From the NCBI GenBank assembly GCA_022763185.1, contig JALEGL010000008.1, forward strand, positions 139,169-203,168: DNA of 64,000 bases. The letters run 5' to 3'. Both the position numbers and the translations under genes were made by a program. Shown here piece by piece: positions 26,312 to 36,061 of the stretch (within the stretch, counting starts at the first letter, position 1; every line of letters starts with the position of its first letter). This DNA is from a bacterium (GTDB lineage Bacteria; Bdellovibrionota_G; JALEGL01). The notes below the pieces were generated by a model. That model did no database searches. It had not been told where the DNA came from and saw only the letters and a program-made list of their open reading frames with translations.

Positions 26312-29300
26312 ATGAAAAATTGTTTTAAGTCTACTGTTTTGGCAATGGTGGTTTTGTTTTCTTTTTCTTTGCATGCACAATCGGCTTCTGCCTTGTTGAG
26401 ACAAGGTAAGCAGTTGTTAAAACAACAAAAGTGGAGTGAAGCCTCCAACACTTTTCGTAGAGCAACCATACATAACCCCGAAGATAGTGAGTTGTATTAC
26501 TGGTTGGGTAGAAGTCTTGAAGGACAAGGCAATGCAAATGGAGCGATTATTGCCTATAAAAAAGCGGCAAAGTTAAAAAGTCAAAATCCTTATGTTTACT
26601 CTAAAATTGCCAATGTTTTACTACAAAAAAAAGATTTTTCTGAAGCTGAAGATTATTATGAAAAAGCATTTAAGTACAACCGTGAACATATTGAGTCTAA
26701 GGTTGGTTTGGCAAAGGTTGCAGCCCACGAAAACAAATATAAAGAGGTTTTAGGTTACCTTGAAGGAATTGCTATCAGCAAAAGTTTTGCAGAAGATATT
26801 CATCGATTAAAAGGACAAGCCTATTTAAATTTAAAAAACTATGATCTGGCATCGGCTGAGATTAAACAAGCTCTTAAAGTGAACCCAAAGCAAGCGCTGC
26901 TTTGGAACCAACTGGGTGCAACTTATTACGCAATGGCAAGATACAAAGATGCCAGCACTGCTTATCAAAAAGCATTGGCCATGAAAAATATTGAACAAGA
27001 GTTTGTGGCTCATTTAGGGCAGGGTAAGTCTTTGTATGCATTAAAAAAATATGATGCTGCTAAAAAGAGTTTTCAAAAAGCGGCGCGATCCAACACAGAA
27101 GATATCGAGTCGAGAAAATATTTGGCCAAAATTAATCTAGCCGCAAAAGATTATAGTGGTGCAGAAAAATACTCACGTCAAGCTTTAGGGATTACGTCAA
27201 ACGATGCCGAGTTGTATTTTATCTTGGGGTATGCGCTTGAAAAGCAAAAAAAATATTCTCAAGCTGCTCAAGCCTTTGCCTTGGGCTTAAAAAAAGACTC
27301 TAAAAATGAATCCGCGCGTTTGGCCTATGCAAGATCTCTGGTGAAAAGCAATAAAAAGCCACTGGCTATTGATGTCTTAGAGTCATTAACCAAAGATAAA
27401 CCTCAAAATGATACAGCGTGGGAGATTCTGAGTTATTTATACACAGAGAAAAAAGATTGGAAGAAAGCTGAAGAAGCTGTGTTAACTCTACACAGCTTAA
27501 AAAAGCCAACTGTAAAAAGCTCTAAAATATTGGCGGTTGCTCAATATGAGCAAGCGTCTTATGCAAAAGCAGAAAATAGTTTAAATAAGGCCATTGCACT
27601 CAATACTAAAGATAATGATTTGTATTTTTTGCGTGCAAAAACAAAGACACATACTAAAAAGCCAAGTTCTGCCATCAAAGATTTGGAAATTTATACTAAA
27701 AATGACCCCAAGGATGTTAAGGGACAATTGCTTCTAGCCAATTTATACAATGAGCAAAAAAGCTATGCGAAAGCGTACCAACGTTATGTTCAGGTTAATG
27801 CTTTAAAACCGACGATTGCAGAGTCCTGGGTTAAAAGGGCGCAAATTGATCAAAGAAATAAAAAGCCTGATTTGGCGGTTAAGCATTATATAATGGCCCT
27901 TAAGTATGATGGGAAAAATGCTCAAACCCACTTTGATTTAGGTAAGATTTATTACCAACAAAAGCAATACAAAGCGGCTGAAAGAGAGCTTAAGTCAGCA
28001 ACAATTTTGGATAGCAAAAAAGGTGTTTATTATGCGTACTTGGGTCATAATTATTATGTTCAAAAACAATACGCAAAATCTGTTCCTGCTTTTGAGAATG
28101 CCAAGAAATATGGTCAAGATTCAAATTTAAAAGTCAATGAACGTCTTGGGCATGCTTATGTTGAAGTGAAGAGTTATAAGAACGCTGTTTCACCTTTGAA
28201 AAAGGCCATAGAAGTTGACGCCAACTCTTTAATTTCGTGGAAAAACTTAGGCTATGCTTACAAATATCAAAACCGTTGGGGTGATGCAGCCAAAGCATTT
28301 TCTAAAGCAAATATTTTAAGCCCTAAAGATGAAATGATACTCGAAGAAAAAGCAGAAGCATTAGCCAAAGCAAATCAAAAGAATGAAGCTGTTGCTGCGT
28401 ATCAAGACTTGATTCAGTTGAATCCCAAAAAACACAAAGCGCATTATGAATTAGGCGTTTTGTATGAAGACTTGAAAGATTATGCTTTAGCGCAAAAAAA
28501 TTATTTAAAAGCGCTTAAGCTATCGAGTTCAGCTTCATTGTATAAAAAATCTATTGTTGCTCTGGCAAAAAAACAAAATGAACAGCAAGATATTGCTGAT
28601 GCTAAACAAGCTTTGTTGGGTTACTATGCAATTGATAAAAACAACAGTGAAGTGAATTATCTGATTGGTCAACACTATTACGACGATGCTAAATATAATA
28701 AATCAATAGAGTTTTTAGATCAGGCGGTTAAAATTAAACCCAACTATTGGGAGGCTCAAAAAACTTTGGGCATGGCGTGGTTAAAAAAAGGTGATTTAAA
28801 TAAAGCTCAAGCAGCTCTTGAGAAAGCGGCCACACAAAATAACCGCTTAGCAGATGTGCATTGGAATATAGGACTGATCAAGCTTAAAAATAAACAAGTA
28901 GATCAAGCAGCAGTTTCATTTCAAAAAGCAACCTTGCTGGATTCAAAAAATGCTAGGTATCATTACGATTATGCTAGAAGTTTAAAGCAAAAAAAACAGT
29001 GGAATAAAGCACGCAAAGCTATCTCTAGATCTGTTCGCTATGCATCAAAAAATAAAGATTATTGGATGTTGCAAGCAGATATCTATAAAAATATGGATAA
29101 AGATAAAGACGCAGCAAAATCTTATGCACGTGTTGCCAATCTAGATTCAACAGATGAAAAAGCTTGGTTAGGCTATGCTGAAAGTTCAAGTGAGATAAAA
29201 AAATGGTCGGATGCTATCAAGGGTTACGAAAAAGCAGTTGCTTTAAACTCTAAAAATGCTGAAGCTTTATATGGTTTAGGCAATGCTTATGCAAACAATA

Positions 29301-30496
29301 AAAAAACCAAACAAGCGATCAATGCACTTGAAAGAGCTATTGATATTGATTCAAAATATGCTCAAGCTTATGCCTTGCTGGGTGAGCAGTACATAAAGTT
29401 GGAACAAAAACAACTTGCGCAAAAAGCTTATGAAGGTGCAAGAAAAAATAATGCTAAGGATATAGAGTCACGCCTGGCTTTGGTTGACTTATATTCAAGC
29501 AAAAATGACTTAGAAAAACGAAAGCAGGTTCTTAAAGAGTTAACCAAACTGGATAGCAAAAATGCAGAGTATTGGTATCAGTTGGGTGATGTAGACTACA
29601 AATTGAATAAAAACAAAGAAGCTCTTTCTTCGCTTAATAAAGCTGTGGCTTTGGATAAGGGCCATGGTAGAGCTTATTATAAATTAGCATTAACGTATTT
29701 AAATTTAGGTCAAAAAAAGAATGCTTTAAATGCATTCAATAAGGCTATAATTGCAGATAGAAAGTTTGCTGCCCCTCATTATGAAAAAGCAAAACTTCTT
29801 AAAGAAAGTAATTCAACAGGTAAAATTACAGCTTTAAAAAAAGCAATAGCCTTGAAAAAGGATTATGTTGATGCGCACAGAGACTTGGGAGATGTATATT
29901 ATAAAATGGGTAATATAGAAGCTGCATCAAAGTCTTATAAGAATGTGTTAAAGTATAAAGATAATGATAAAGATGCTGTTGTTCGACTGTCTGAGTATTA
30001 TGTTGATAAAGGTGATTATTCAAAAGCAACAGACTTACTAAAAGACTATGTTGAAGCCAAACCTTCAGATGCACAAACAAGGTATCGGTTGGCTAAAGTA
30101 TACTATGATAATGATCAAAAAGATGAGTCAGCAAGAGAGTTGGATAGGGCTTTGGTTGATAGACCTGATTTTGCAAAAGCACAAATTCTGTTTGGTTTGA
30201 TTTTACTAGAGCAAAAAGATATTTTTGGTGCGCAAGAAAGGTTTGATAGAGCCAGAAGAATCAGTCCTGACCAACCAGAAATCTATTATGGACTTGGCGT
30301 GGTTGCAAAAGAAAATGGTAAGCCTAACGATGCGATCCAAAACTTAGAAAAGGCTGTTCAACTTAATGATAAGTATCAAGAAGCATACTCAGTACTGGGT
30401 GATCTTTATAAAGCAAAAGGAATGAACAAAAAAGCCAGCGAAGCTTACGGTAAGTCTGCGCAAGTAAAATCTTTAACAAACTTAAAAGTGAGATAA
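26312..30496 (+). CDS. Very large exported TPR-repeat protein
   Basis: A 1394-residue protein. A Sec-type signal peptide (about residues 1-23, hydrophobic core then LHAQS) is followed by tetratricopeptide repeats to the C-terminus, roughly three dozen units of about 34 residues with the Trp/Leu-Gly-Tyr-Ala-Ala-Pro pattern (for example AYYKLALTYLNLGQKKNALNAFNKAI). There is no catalytic domain, membrane helix or barrel. It is very lysine-rich. It is probably a periplasmic or surface scaffold. It follows the pilotin and RodZ-like genes but has its own promoter-like signal and a terminator downstream, so it is likely monocistronic. AGGAG lies 12 bases before the ATG, a long spacing. Confidence 0.9.
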   Translation: MKNCFKSTVLAMVVLFSFSLHAQSASALLRQGKQLLKQQKWSEASNTFRRATIHNPEDSELYYWLGRSLEGQGNANGAIIAYKKAAKLKSQNPYVYSKIANVLLQKKDFSEAEDYYEKAFKYNREHIESKVGLAKVAAHENKYKEVLGYLEGIAISKSFAEDIHRLKGQAYLNLKNYDLASAEIKQALKVNPKQALLWNQLGATYYAMARYKDASTAYQKALAMKNIEQEFVAHLGQGKSLYALKKYDAAKKSFQKAARSNTEDIESRKYLAKINLAAKDYSGAEKYSRQALGITSNDAELYFILGYALEKQKKYSQAAQAFALGLKKDSKNESARLAYARSLVKSNKKPLAIDVLESLTKDKPQNDTAWEILSYLYTEKKDWKKAEEAVLTLHSLKKPTVKSSKILAVAQYEQASYAKAENSLNKAIALNTKDNDLYFLRAKTKTHTKKPSSAIKDLEIYTKNDPKDVKGQLLLANLYNEQKSYAKAYQRYVQVNALKPTIAESWVKRAQIDQRNKKPDLAVKHYIMALKYDGKNAQTHFDLGKIYYQQKQYKAAERELKSATILDSKKGVYYAYLGHNYYVQKQYAKSVPAFENAKKYGQDSNLKVNERLGHAYVEVKSYKNAVSPLKKAIEVDANSLISWKNLGYAYKYQNRWGDAAKAFSKANILSPKDEMILEEKAEALAKANQKNEAVAAYQDLIQLNPKKHKAHYELGVLYEDLKDYALAQKNYLKALKLSSSASLYKKSIVALAKKQNEQQDIADAKQALLGYYAIDKNNSEVNYLIGQHYYDDAKYNKSIEFLDQAVKIKPNYWEAQKTLGMAWLKKGDLNKAQAALEKAATQNNRLADVHWNIGLIKLKNKQVDQAAVSFQKATLLDSKNARYHYDYARSLKQKKQWNKARKAISRSVRYASKNKDYWMLQADIYKNMDKDKDAAKSYARVANLDSTDEKAWLGYAESSSEIKKWSDAIKGYEKAVALNSKNAEALYGLGNAYANNKKTKQAINALERAIDIDSKYAQAYALLGEQYIKLEQKQLAQKAYEGARKNNAKDIESRLALVDLYSSKNDLEKRKQVLKELTKLDSKNAEYWYQLGDVDYKLNKNKEALSSLNKAVALDKGHGRAYYKLALTYLNLGQKKNALNAFNKAIIADRKFAAPHYEKAKLLKESNSTGKITALKKAIALKKDYVDAHRDLGDVYYKMGNIEAASKSYKNVLKYKDNDKDAVVRLSEYYVDKGDYSKATDLLKDYVEAKPSDAQTRYRLAKVYYDNDQKDESARELDRALVDRPDFAKAQILFGLILLEQKDIFGAQERFDRARRISPDQPEIYYGLGVVAKENGKPNDAIQNLEKAVQLNDKYQEAYSVLGDLYKAKGMNKKASEAYGKSAQVKSLTNLKVR

Positions 30497-30556
30497 GCTC
30501 TATAAGTTTTAAACATAAAGTTTATCAAGTGTTAAATATTGTTTTTTTAATTATGA

Positions 30557-30590
30557 AGAGCAAGGGGTGTAGGACCTCTTGCTCTTTTTT
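30557..30590 (+). terminator. Intrinsic terminator after the giant TPR gene
   Basis: AGAGCAAGGGGT (30557-30568), loop GTAGG, ACCTCTTGCTCT (30574-30585), twelve pairs with one G-U, then a T-run to 30590. An ORF that opens at 30529 runs through it; the terminator argues that the next gene starts downstream. Confidence 0.88.
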
Positions 30591-30591
30591 A

Positions 30592-31428
30592 TTGAATGAA
30601 AAAACATATAGAAGAGCTATTTTTTTGCAGCTTCAATTGGTTTGTCTTGCAGCTGTTTTTTTTAGTTTAAGGGCAATAACTTATGCTAAAGATTATCGGG
30701 TTTATGATCAACATCGTTATACTGGAAAAATAAAGACAGTTGCGCAAGTAAAAGAGCAACCTTTTTTAAAATCAAAAACAGTTGGTGTTTTGCAGCCTGG
30801 AGACTTGGTAAGTGTTGTCTCTCAACAGAAAGATTATTTTGCAATCAAAATAAAACAAAAGCCTGAAAAAAAAATATGGATTAAAAAAAATGCTATTCAA
30901 CTGTATAAGAAAAAACAACCAAGAGCTGTAAAAAGAACACTGTATACAACAAGAACCCAACCTAAATTACAAAAAAAGCCTGCTTTTAAAGCGGTTAAAA
31001 AAAAACATTACTACTACATTGGTCTAGCGCACTATAGAAATATTAAACAGTTTTCTGCAAATCAAACGGGTGTGACCGCTTTTTATGAAAGAAGATTAAA
31101 ACAGTATGGCCTTGGTTTTCAGGCAGACTTTTTATACAATGATATATTTAAAACTTACAGTGTTGCACCTGGTTTTAGGTATCACTATACAAACAAAAAA
31201 AACAATTATCATTTAGCGTCAGCTTTGTACGTAGGCTATGAAAAATTGTACGATAGTAGTAGGTCTGTTCAAGCTCTGATTGCTGATTTTGAGTTAATGC
31301 AAATAAACTATCAATATAAATCTGTATACTTTGTTTTGACGCCATTAAAACTCAGAGCAATGGTGTTTACGGATCAAAAGATACCCGTTAACTATAGATA
31401 TGGAATAAGCCTTGGAGTTAAGTTTTAA
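30592..31428 (+). CDS. Exported SH3-like / outer-membrane barrel protein, unknown function
   Basis: About 278 residues from TTG 30592, the first in-frame start after the terminator; TTG 30625 is another option and ATG 30553 lies inside the hairpin. A signal peptide is evident (RRAIFLQLQLVCLAAVFFS, then AITYAKD). Next comes an SH3b-like domain (VKEQPFLKSKTVGVLQPGDL to WIKKNAIQLYKK), then a basic linker, and a C-terminal half with alternating aromatic beta-strands ending in GISLGVKF. A terminal Phe is the usual outer-membrane barrel insertion signal. It overlaps the next gene by one base. Function is unknown. Confidence 0.7.
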   Translation: MNEKTYRRAIFLQLQLVCLAAVFFSLRAITYAKDYRVYDQHRYTGKIKTVAQVKEQPFLKSKTVGVLQPGDLVSVVSQQKDYFAIKIKQKPEKKIWIKKNAIQLYKKKQPRAVKRTLYTTRTQPKLQKKPAFKAVKKKHYYYIGLAHYRNIKQFSANQTGVTAFYERRLKQYGLGFQADFLYNDIFKTYSVAPGFRYHYTNKKNNYHLASALYVGYEKLYDSSRSVQALIADFELMQINYQYKSVYFVLTPLKLRAMVFTDQKIPVNYRYGISLGVKF

Positions 31429-32033
31429 TGAAATGGAATAATATAAAGTTATTTTTTTATGTTTTTTTTGTTAGTTTTGTATTTGTTTATAAAGCCAATG
31501 CAATCATTATTAAAAGTTTAAGTTTAGATGTAATGATTGAGAAATCAAAGTCAGTTTATATTGCACAAGTGATGAATGTTTCTCCTCTTAAAGTTGACGC
31601 AGATGGTTTAGAGTATAATTTAATTCAGTTAAAAGTTGTTAAAGCCTATAAAGAATCAATGGTTAATGAATTGCTTGAGTTTAAACAAGTCAGCCAAAAC
31701 CAAAGTAACAGTTGGAAGTACTTAAGACTTTTACCGATACCTAACTATAAAAAGGGTCAAAAAATCTTGTTCTTTATGTCAGAAAAAAGTCAAAAAGGCT
31801 ATCAAATGCCTATTGGTTTTGAGCAAGGAAAACTACTGATTGAACAAAAAACAACTCAAAATATCAATGATGCAACTATTGAACTCAAAGAAAATCACAA
31901 GAATTTATTTCAATTAAAAGCAAATAAGCTTAATCCGGGTACTCGCTTAAAGACTCAAAAAATCAAAAACAAACGTCAAGGTTTCACAGTCAAAGATTTT
32001 GAAGAGCTGTATAGAGGCATTAGCCATGAATAA
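31428..32033 (+). CDS. Exported protein of unknown function, partner of the metalloprotease
   Basis: A 201-residue protein with a signal peptide (hydrophobic residues 8-22, ending KANA). The mature part is about 180 residues of alpha/beta sequence with motifs such as VYIAQVMNVSP and YKKGQKILFFMSE; I do not recognise the family. Its start shares a base with the previous stop (TAATG), and its end overlaps the protease start by eight bases, so it is translated together with both. It may be an inhibitor, chaperone or co-secreted factor for the protease; that is inference from position only. Confidence 0.75.
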   Translation: MKWNNIKLFFYVFFVSFVFVYKANAIIIKSLSLDVMIEKSKSVYIAQVMNVSPLKVDADGLEYNLIQLKVVKAYKESMVNELLEFKQVSQNQSNSWKYLRLLPIPNYKKGQKILFFMSEKSQKGYQMPIGFEQGKLLIEQKTTQNINDATIELKENHKNLFQLKANKLNPGTRLKTQKIKNKRQGFTVKDFEELYRGISHE

Positions 32034-34134
32034 ACGAGTGTTCTATATAGTATTATTGACGCTTATGGTTTGTATGACGTCATTAAAAGCAGCAGCTTTT
32101 CTTGAACACATCAATGGACAGCCCTACGTATGGAAACCCAATGGATCTCCGATTGTTTATAGAGTAGAGACAGGTAATCTGACCGCTTCAGTTAACAATG
32201 TCCAAGCAAGAAATATTTTAAGTGATTCATTCTCAGTTTGGGAAAATGTTTTTGGAGCACAAGACTTTTCTTTTAATGAAGGTGTATCTTTGGGGCTTGA
32301 TATTACGCTAATTAATTATAAAAATTTTATTGATATTGATTCATCGGGTAATTTTTACAACAAAACATCCGATACAGTAGTTATTTTTGATGATAATGGT
32401 GCAATTATCAATGATCTTTTTAATTCAGTAGCTCCAGGTTCAGGCTCCTCTATTTTAGGTATAGCCTCTCCAGGCCGGTTTAATGCCAGTAACTTTGAAA
32501 TAACAGCAGGCTTTATTATTATTAATGGTGCAGTTACCGGGAGTGACCAAGATGTTATAGCTGCTACAGCAACACATGAACTTGGACATCTTTTAAACCT
32601 TGCCCATACTCAATTGAATTCCGAACAGGCACTTAATGGTAGTAGCGCAGATGATGATGTTGTGCCCACGATGTTTCCATTTATTCCTGATGATGCCACT
32701 GTCTCAGAAAGTTTAGAGTTAGATGATCAGTTTTCTATGTCATTGTTATACCCAGATAATTCTGAGATATTATCAAGAAATGAAATTAGAGGCCATGTAT
32801 TGCGTAAAAATGGTAAGGGTGTCAGAGCTGTTAATGTGACTTGTAGAGATGATGCAGATCCATTGAAAAATGCAGTCAGTTATTTATCTGATCAGAGTTA
32901 TACAAATGATGGTAATTACTTGTGTGGCTTACTTCCATCTGGAGACTATACGGTAAAAGTTGAAACAGTGAGAGAGGCTATTAATAGTTTTTCACCAAAC
33001 CCTCCTTTTATTGAGACTGAATTTTATAATCAAAATAATGAGAGCTTTGACTCTTCTATAGACATGTTAAATGAGTCTTCTTTGGTCAGTGTTTCGGGTG
33101 CAGGAGATTTGGTTGAAGATATTGATATTGTCCTTAATAATAATGGTCAATTGTTTTCAGGTCAAACAGTGGCCTCTCAAACTTATGAAAGTTTTTCAAT
33201 AAGAGAGTTTTTTATTAATGTACCACAAAGTGCAAAAAGTTTAACCGTTAATTTAAGCTGGTTAAATTCTACAAAAGATTTAGATTTATTTATTAAGTGT
33301 GAACCTGAGTTTTCAATTGCAAAATCTTCTCCAAATTTATACAGCCAAAGTCTTGCTTTCAGTGATGAAATTTCAACAACTTCAGAAAGTATTGTGTTGA
33401 ATAAAAATAATTCACCACGCTTAGAAGACTGTCAGTATCATATCATTGTGCAAAAATTTAACCCATCAGTTGGAGAAGTTGTGAACTTTTCTCTGAATGT
33501 TGAGGTGGATGCTAACCTTCCAACTCAACTACAATCTAAAGCTGAAGATATTAATAAAGTGTATCAAGGAAATGAGTATGTTGTTGCTAGTAAAGTGATG
33601 ACAGGCTATTCAGAAGATTTTGACATTTTTGCTCTTGAGTTTCAAGAAAGTTTGTTGCTAGATATGAATCAAGTTAGTCAGGCGGCACTTTATCTCGATA
33701 GCAATAAAAATAAAATATTAGATAAAGGAGATAGTTTGTTGCAAACAACAACTGACTTTGCTGCGCAAGACCTAAGCTTTGTGTTTGATGATATATTTTT
33801 TACAGTGGATGATGGAAAAGAAACACGTATTTTCGTGACCTATACCTTGCAGCCACAAACATCCAATGTGAGTATGTTCTTTTTAGTTTTACTGCTGTTA
33901 GCGGTGGTAAGTTTATGTTTTTCTGGGTATAAAAAACATGTAGTGTGCTCAGTGTGTGTGTTGTTTGTTTTTATTGTATTGCCTCTCTCATGCCAAAAAG
34001 TGAAATTAGACTACAAACCTATTCTCATTGACGAGGAAAGTATAACAGCAGTTGGACAAACCTATGATGATCAGTTTATTGTTGAAATTGATGAAAGTGG
34101 ACAATATGATTCTGTTGTTGATTACTTTGATTGA
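32026..34134 (+). CDS. Secreted matrixin-type zinc metalloprotease
   Basis: About 702 residues from ATG 32026 (AGAGG upstream; an ORF start at 31999 would bury the signal peptide). Signal peptide residues 1-23. The metzincin zinc site HELGHLLNLAH occupies 184-194 with Glu185 catalytic, followed by a likely Met-turn in VVPTMFPF, as in M10 peptidases. Downstream are a carboxypeptidase-regulatory-like beta domain (about 255-310) and a PPC-like domain (about 385-490). The C-terminus is odd: two hydrophobic segments (about 618-640 and 647-660), the second ending in the lipobox-like LPLSC, then an acidic tail. It closes a three-gene exported cluster and presumably degrades proteins outside the cell. 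Confidence 0.88.
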   Translation: MNKRVFYIVLLTLMVCMTSLKAAAFLEHINGQPYVWKPNGSPIVYRVETGNLTASVNNVQARNILSDSFSVWENVFGAQDFSFNEGVSLGLDITLINYKNFIDIDSSGNFYNKTSDTVVIFDDNGAIINDLFNSVAPGSGSSILGIASPGRFNASNFEITAGFIIINGAVTGSDQDVIAATATHELGHLLNLAHTQLNSEQALNGSSADDDVVPTMFPFIPDDATVSESLELDDQFSMSLLYPDNSEILSRNEIRGHVLRKNGKGVRAVNVTCRDDADPLKNAVSYLSDQSYTNDGNYLCGLLPSGDYTVKVETVREAINSFSPNPPFIETEFYNQNNESFDSSIDMLNESSLVSVSGAGDLVEDIDIVLNNNGQLFSGQTVASQTYESFSIREFFINVPQSAKSLTVNLSWLNSTKDLDLFIKCEPEFSIAKSSPNLYSQSLAFSDEISTTSESIVLNKNNSPRLEDCQYHIIVQKFNPSVGEVVNFSLNVEVDANLPTQLQSKAEDINKVYQGNEYVVASKVMTGYSEDFDIFALEFQESLLLDMNQVSQAALYLDSNKNKILDKGDSLLQTTTDFAAQDLSFVFDDIFFTVDDGKETRIFVTYTLQPQTSNVSMFFLVLLLLAVVSLCFSGYKKHVVCSVCVLFVFIVLPLSCQKVKLDYKPILIDEESITAVGQTYDDQFIVEIDESGQYDSVVDYFD

Positions 34135-34140
34135 TGAACA

Positions 34141-36030
34141 ATGCAAAACAAACAAAAAAATAAATCTTTAATGAAAAAATCAGTTGTTGATTTGATAAAA
34201 AGAGCCCCACGTTTGCCTGGTGTTTATATTATGAAAGATTCAGCTGAAAGAATACTTTATATAGGTAAAGCGAATCAACTGGTTGACCGATTAAAGTCTT
34301 ATATTCACGCCTATTCTGATGAGCGTCCATCGGTTAAAGTGTTTATACCTAAAGTTAGCCATATAGATTGGCTGGTAACAGAAACTGAAAAAGAAGCTTT
34401 GTTACTAGAAAGTTCTTTAATTAAAAACCATAGGCCAAAATACAATATAGATTTAAAAGATGATAAGTCTTATGTCAGCCTTAAAATAAGCCAACATGAA
34501 TTTCCAAGACTGTACATTACCAGAAAAATCAATAAAGGTGATGGTGAATACTTTGGTCCATTTTCATCTGCTAAATCTGTTAGAGAAACATTAAAAGAGG
34601 TTCAAAAAATTTTTCAAATTAGAGATTGTACAGATTACTTTTTTAAACAAAGAAAGCGTCCGTGTTTAAGGTATCAAATCAAAAGATGTTCTGCGCCATG
34701 TGTAAAGTATATTGATGAAAAAAACTATTCAAAAGATGTCTATGATGCAAAAAAGTTTTTAAAAGGCAATAAAGATACTTTAATTAAACAGTTGTTAGAG
34801 AAAATGAGTGTTGCATCACAAGCATATCAATATGAGCAAGCAGCTGTATACAGAGATAAATTGACAGCAATAGAAAGAACTTTAAAACCACAAACAATTG
34901 ATCAAAAACATCCTCATAAGAATGTTGATTTTATTGCAATTTATGGTGATGTCAACGCAAGCATTGTGAAACTTATTTCTATGCGGCAAGGGCGTATCAC
35001 CAATACTTTAGATTTTTTATATGAAGAGTCCATTCAATTTTATGAAGAAATTCTCAATGCATTTTTAGGGTCTTATTATTTATCCAATACAGGTAATTTG
35101 GATCTATACCCACAAAAAATTTACATAGAAAAGACAATTGCAGATCAAAGTATATTTGCTGGAGCGATTAGTGATTTAAAAGGAAGTAAAGTGACTTTGC
35201 AAGTGCCTCAAAAGGGACAGATGAGTCAACTGCTAGACATGGCAAAGAAAAATGCAAAAATCATTTTTCTCGAGAAAAAACGGAAAAGTCAGAGCAATAC
35301 GCAAGTTTTACGTGAAATAGAACATAAGTTTAGATTAAAAAACTATCCAAGAAAAATAGAAGGTTATGATATTTCAACTTTTCATGGAAAAGCATCTATT
35401 GGCTCAAAAGTTGTGTTTATTGATGGAGAAGCCGATAAAAGTCAGTATCGTTTTTATAATGTAAAAGAAAGTCTTTACTCAAATGATTTTGCAATGATGT
35501 TTGAAGTTTTTAAACGCAGGCTGTCTAAATTAGATGGTGAAAACGATCCTGATTTGATTTTAATCGATGGCGGTAAAGGTCAAATGTCACAAGCAATAAA
35601 AATCATGAATGATTTGGGTATTGATCATATTGATGTTGTGGCTATTGCTAAAGAAAAAGAATGGAAAACGAATCAAGGTAAAAATAATGCTCCTGAACGA
35701 ATTTTTATTCCCAATCAAAAAAATCCAATTGTATTGAAACCCGGCTCAAAAATGGCTAATTTGTTGCAAAATATTCGAGATGAAGCGCACCGTTTTGGTT
35801 TAAAAAATCATAGAAAGAAACGTAACAAAACAACATTAAAAAGTGATTTATCAAAAATTCCAATGATAGGTCCCAAAAAACAAAAACTATTATTGCAACA
35901 TTTTAAAAGTTTAAAAAATATTCAAAATGCAGATTTAGAAACATTGATGAAAGTAGAAGCCCTGGGACATAAAGCTGCTAAAAGTGTTTATGATTATTTT
36001 AATTTAAACCAAGAAACATCGAACTCATAA
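34141..36030 (+). CDS. uvrC: Excinuclease ABC subunit C
   Basis: A 629-residue UvrC with the expected order: GIY-YIG endonuclease domain at the N-terminus (PGVYIMKDSAERILYIGKA), a Cys-containing region (CLRYQIKRCSAPC), a UVR helix pair (YEQAAVYRDKLTAIE), the RNase H-like endonuclease domain (YDISTFHGKASIGSKVVF and LILIDGGKGQMSQA), and a C-terminal helix-hairpin-helix pair. It makes both incisions in nucleotide excision repair. The start is ATG 34141 or ATG 34171; neither has a strong ribosome site. Confidence 0.96.
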   Translation: MQNKQKNKSLMKKSVVDLIKRAPRLPGVYIMKDSAERILYIGKANQLVDRLKSYIHAYSDERPSVKVFIPKVSHIDWLVTETEKEALLLESSLIKNHRPKYNIDLKDDKSYVSLKISQHEFPRLYITRKINKGDGEYFGPFSSAKSVRETLKEVQKIFQIRDCTDYFFKQRKRPCLRYQIKRCSAPCVKYIDEKNYSKDVYDAKKFLKGNKDTLIKQLLEKMSVASQAYQYEQAAVYRDKLTAIERTLKPQTIDQKHPHKNVDFIAIYGDVNASIVKLISMRQGRITNTLDFLYEESIQFYEEILNAFLGSYYLSNTGNLDLYPQKIYIEKTIADQSIFAGAISDLKGSKVTLQVPQKGQMSQLLDMAKKNAKIIFLEKKRKSQSNTQVLREIEHKFRLKNYPRKIEGYDISTFHGKASIGSKVVFIDGEADKSQYRFYNVKESLYSNDFAMMFEVFKRRLSKLDGENDPDLILIDGGKGQMSQAIKIMNDLGIDHIDVVAIAKEKEWKTNQGKNNAPERIFIPNQKNPIVLKPGSKMANLLQNIRDEAHRFGLKNHRKKRNKTTLKSDLSKIPMIGPKKQKLLLQHFKSLKNIQNADLETLMKVEALGHKAAKSVYDYFNLNQETSNS

Positions 36031-36061
36031 ACTTGGCATACTCTGTGCTGAATATGTCTTT

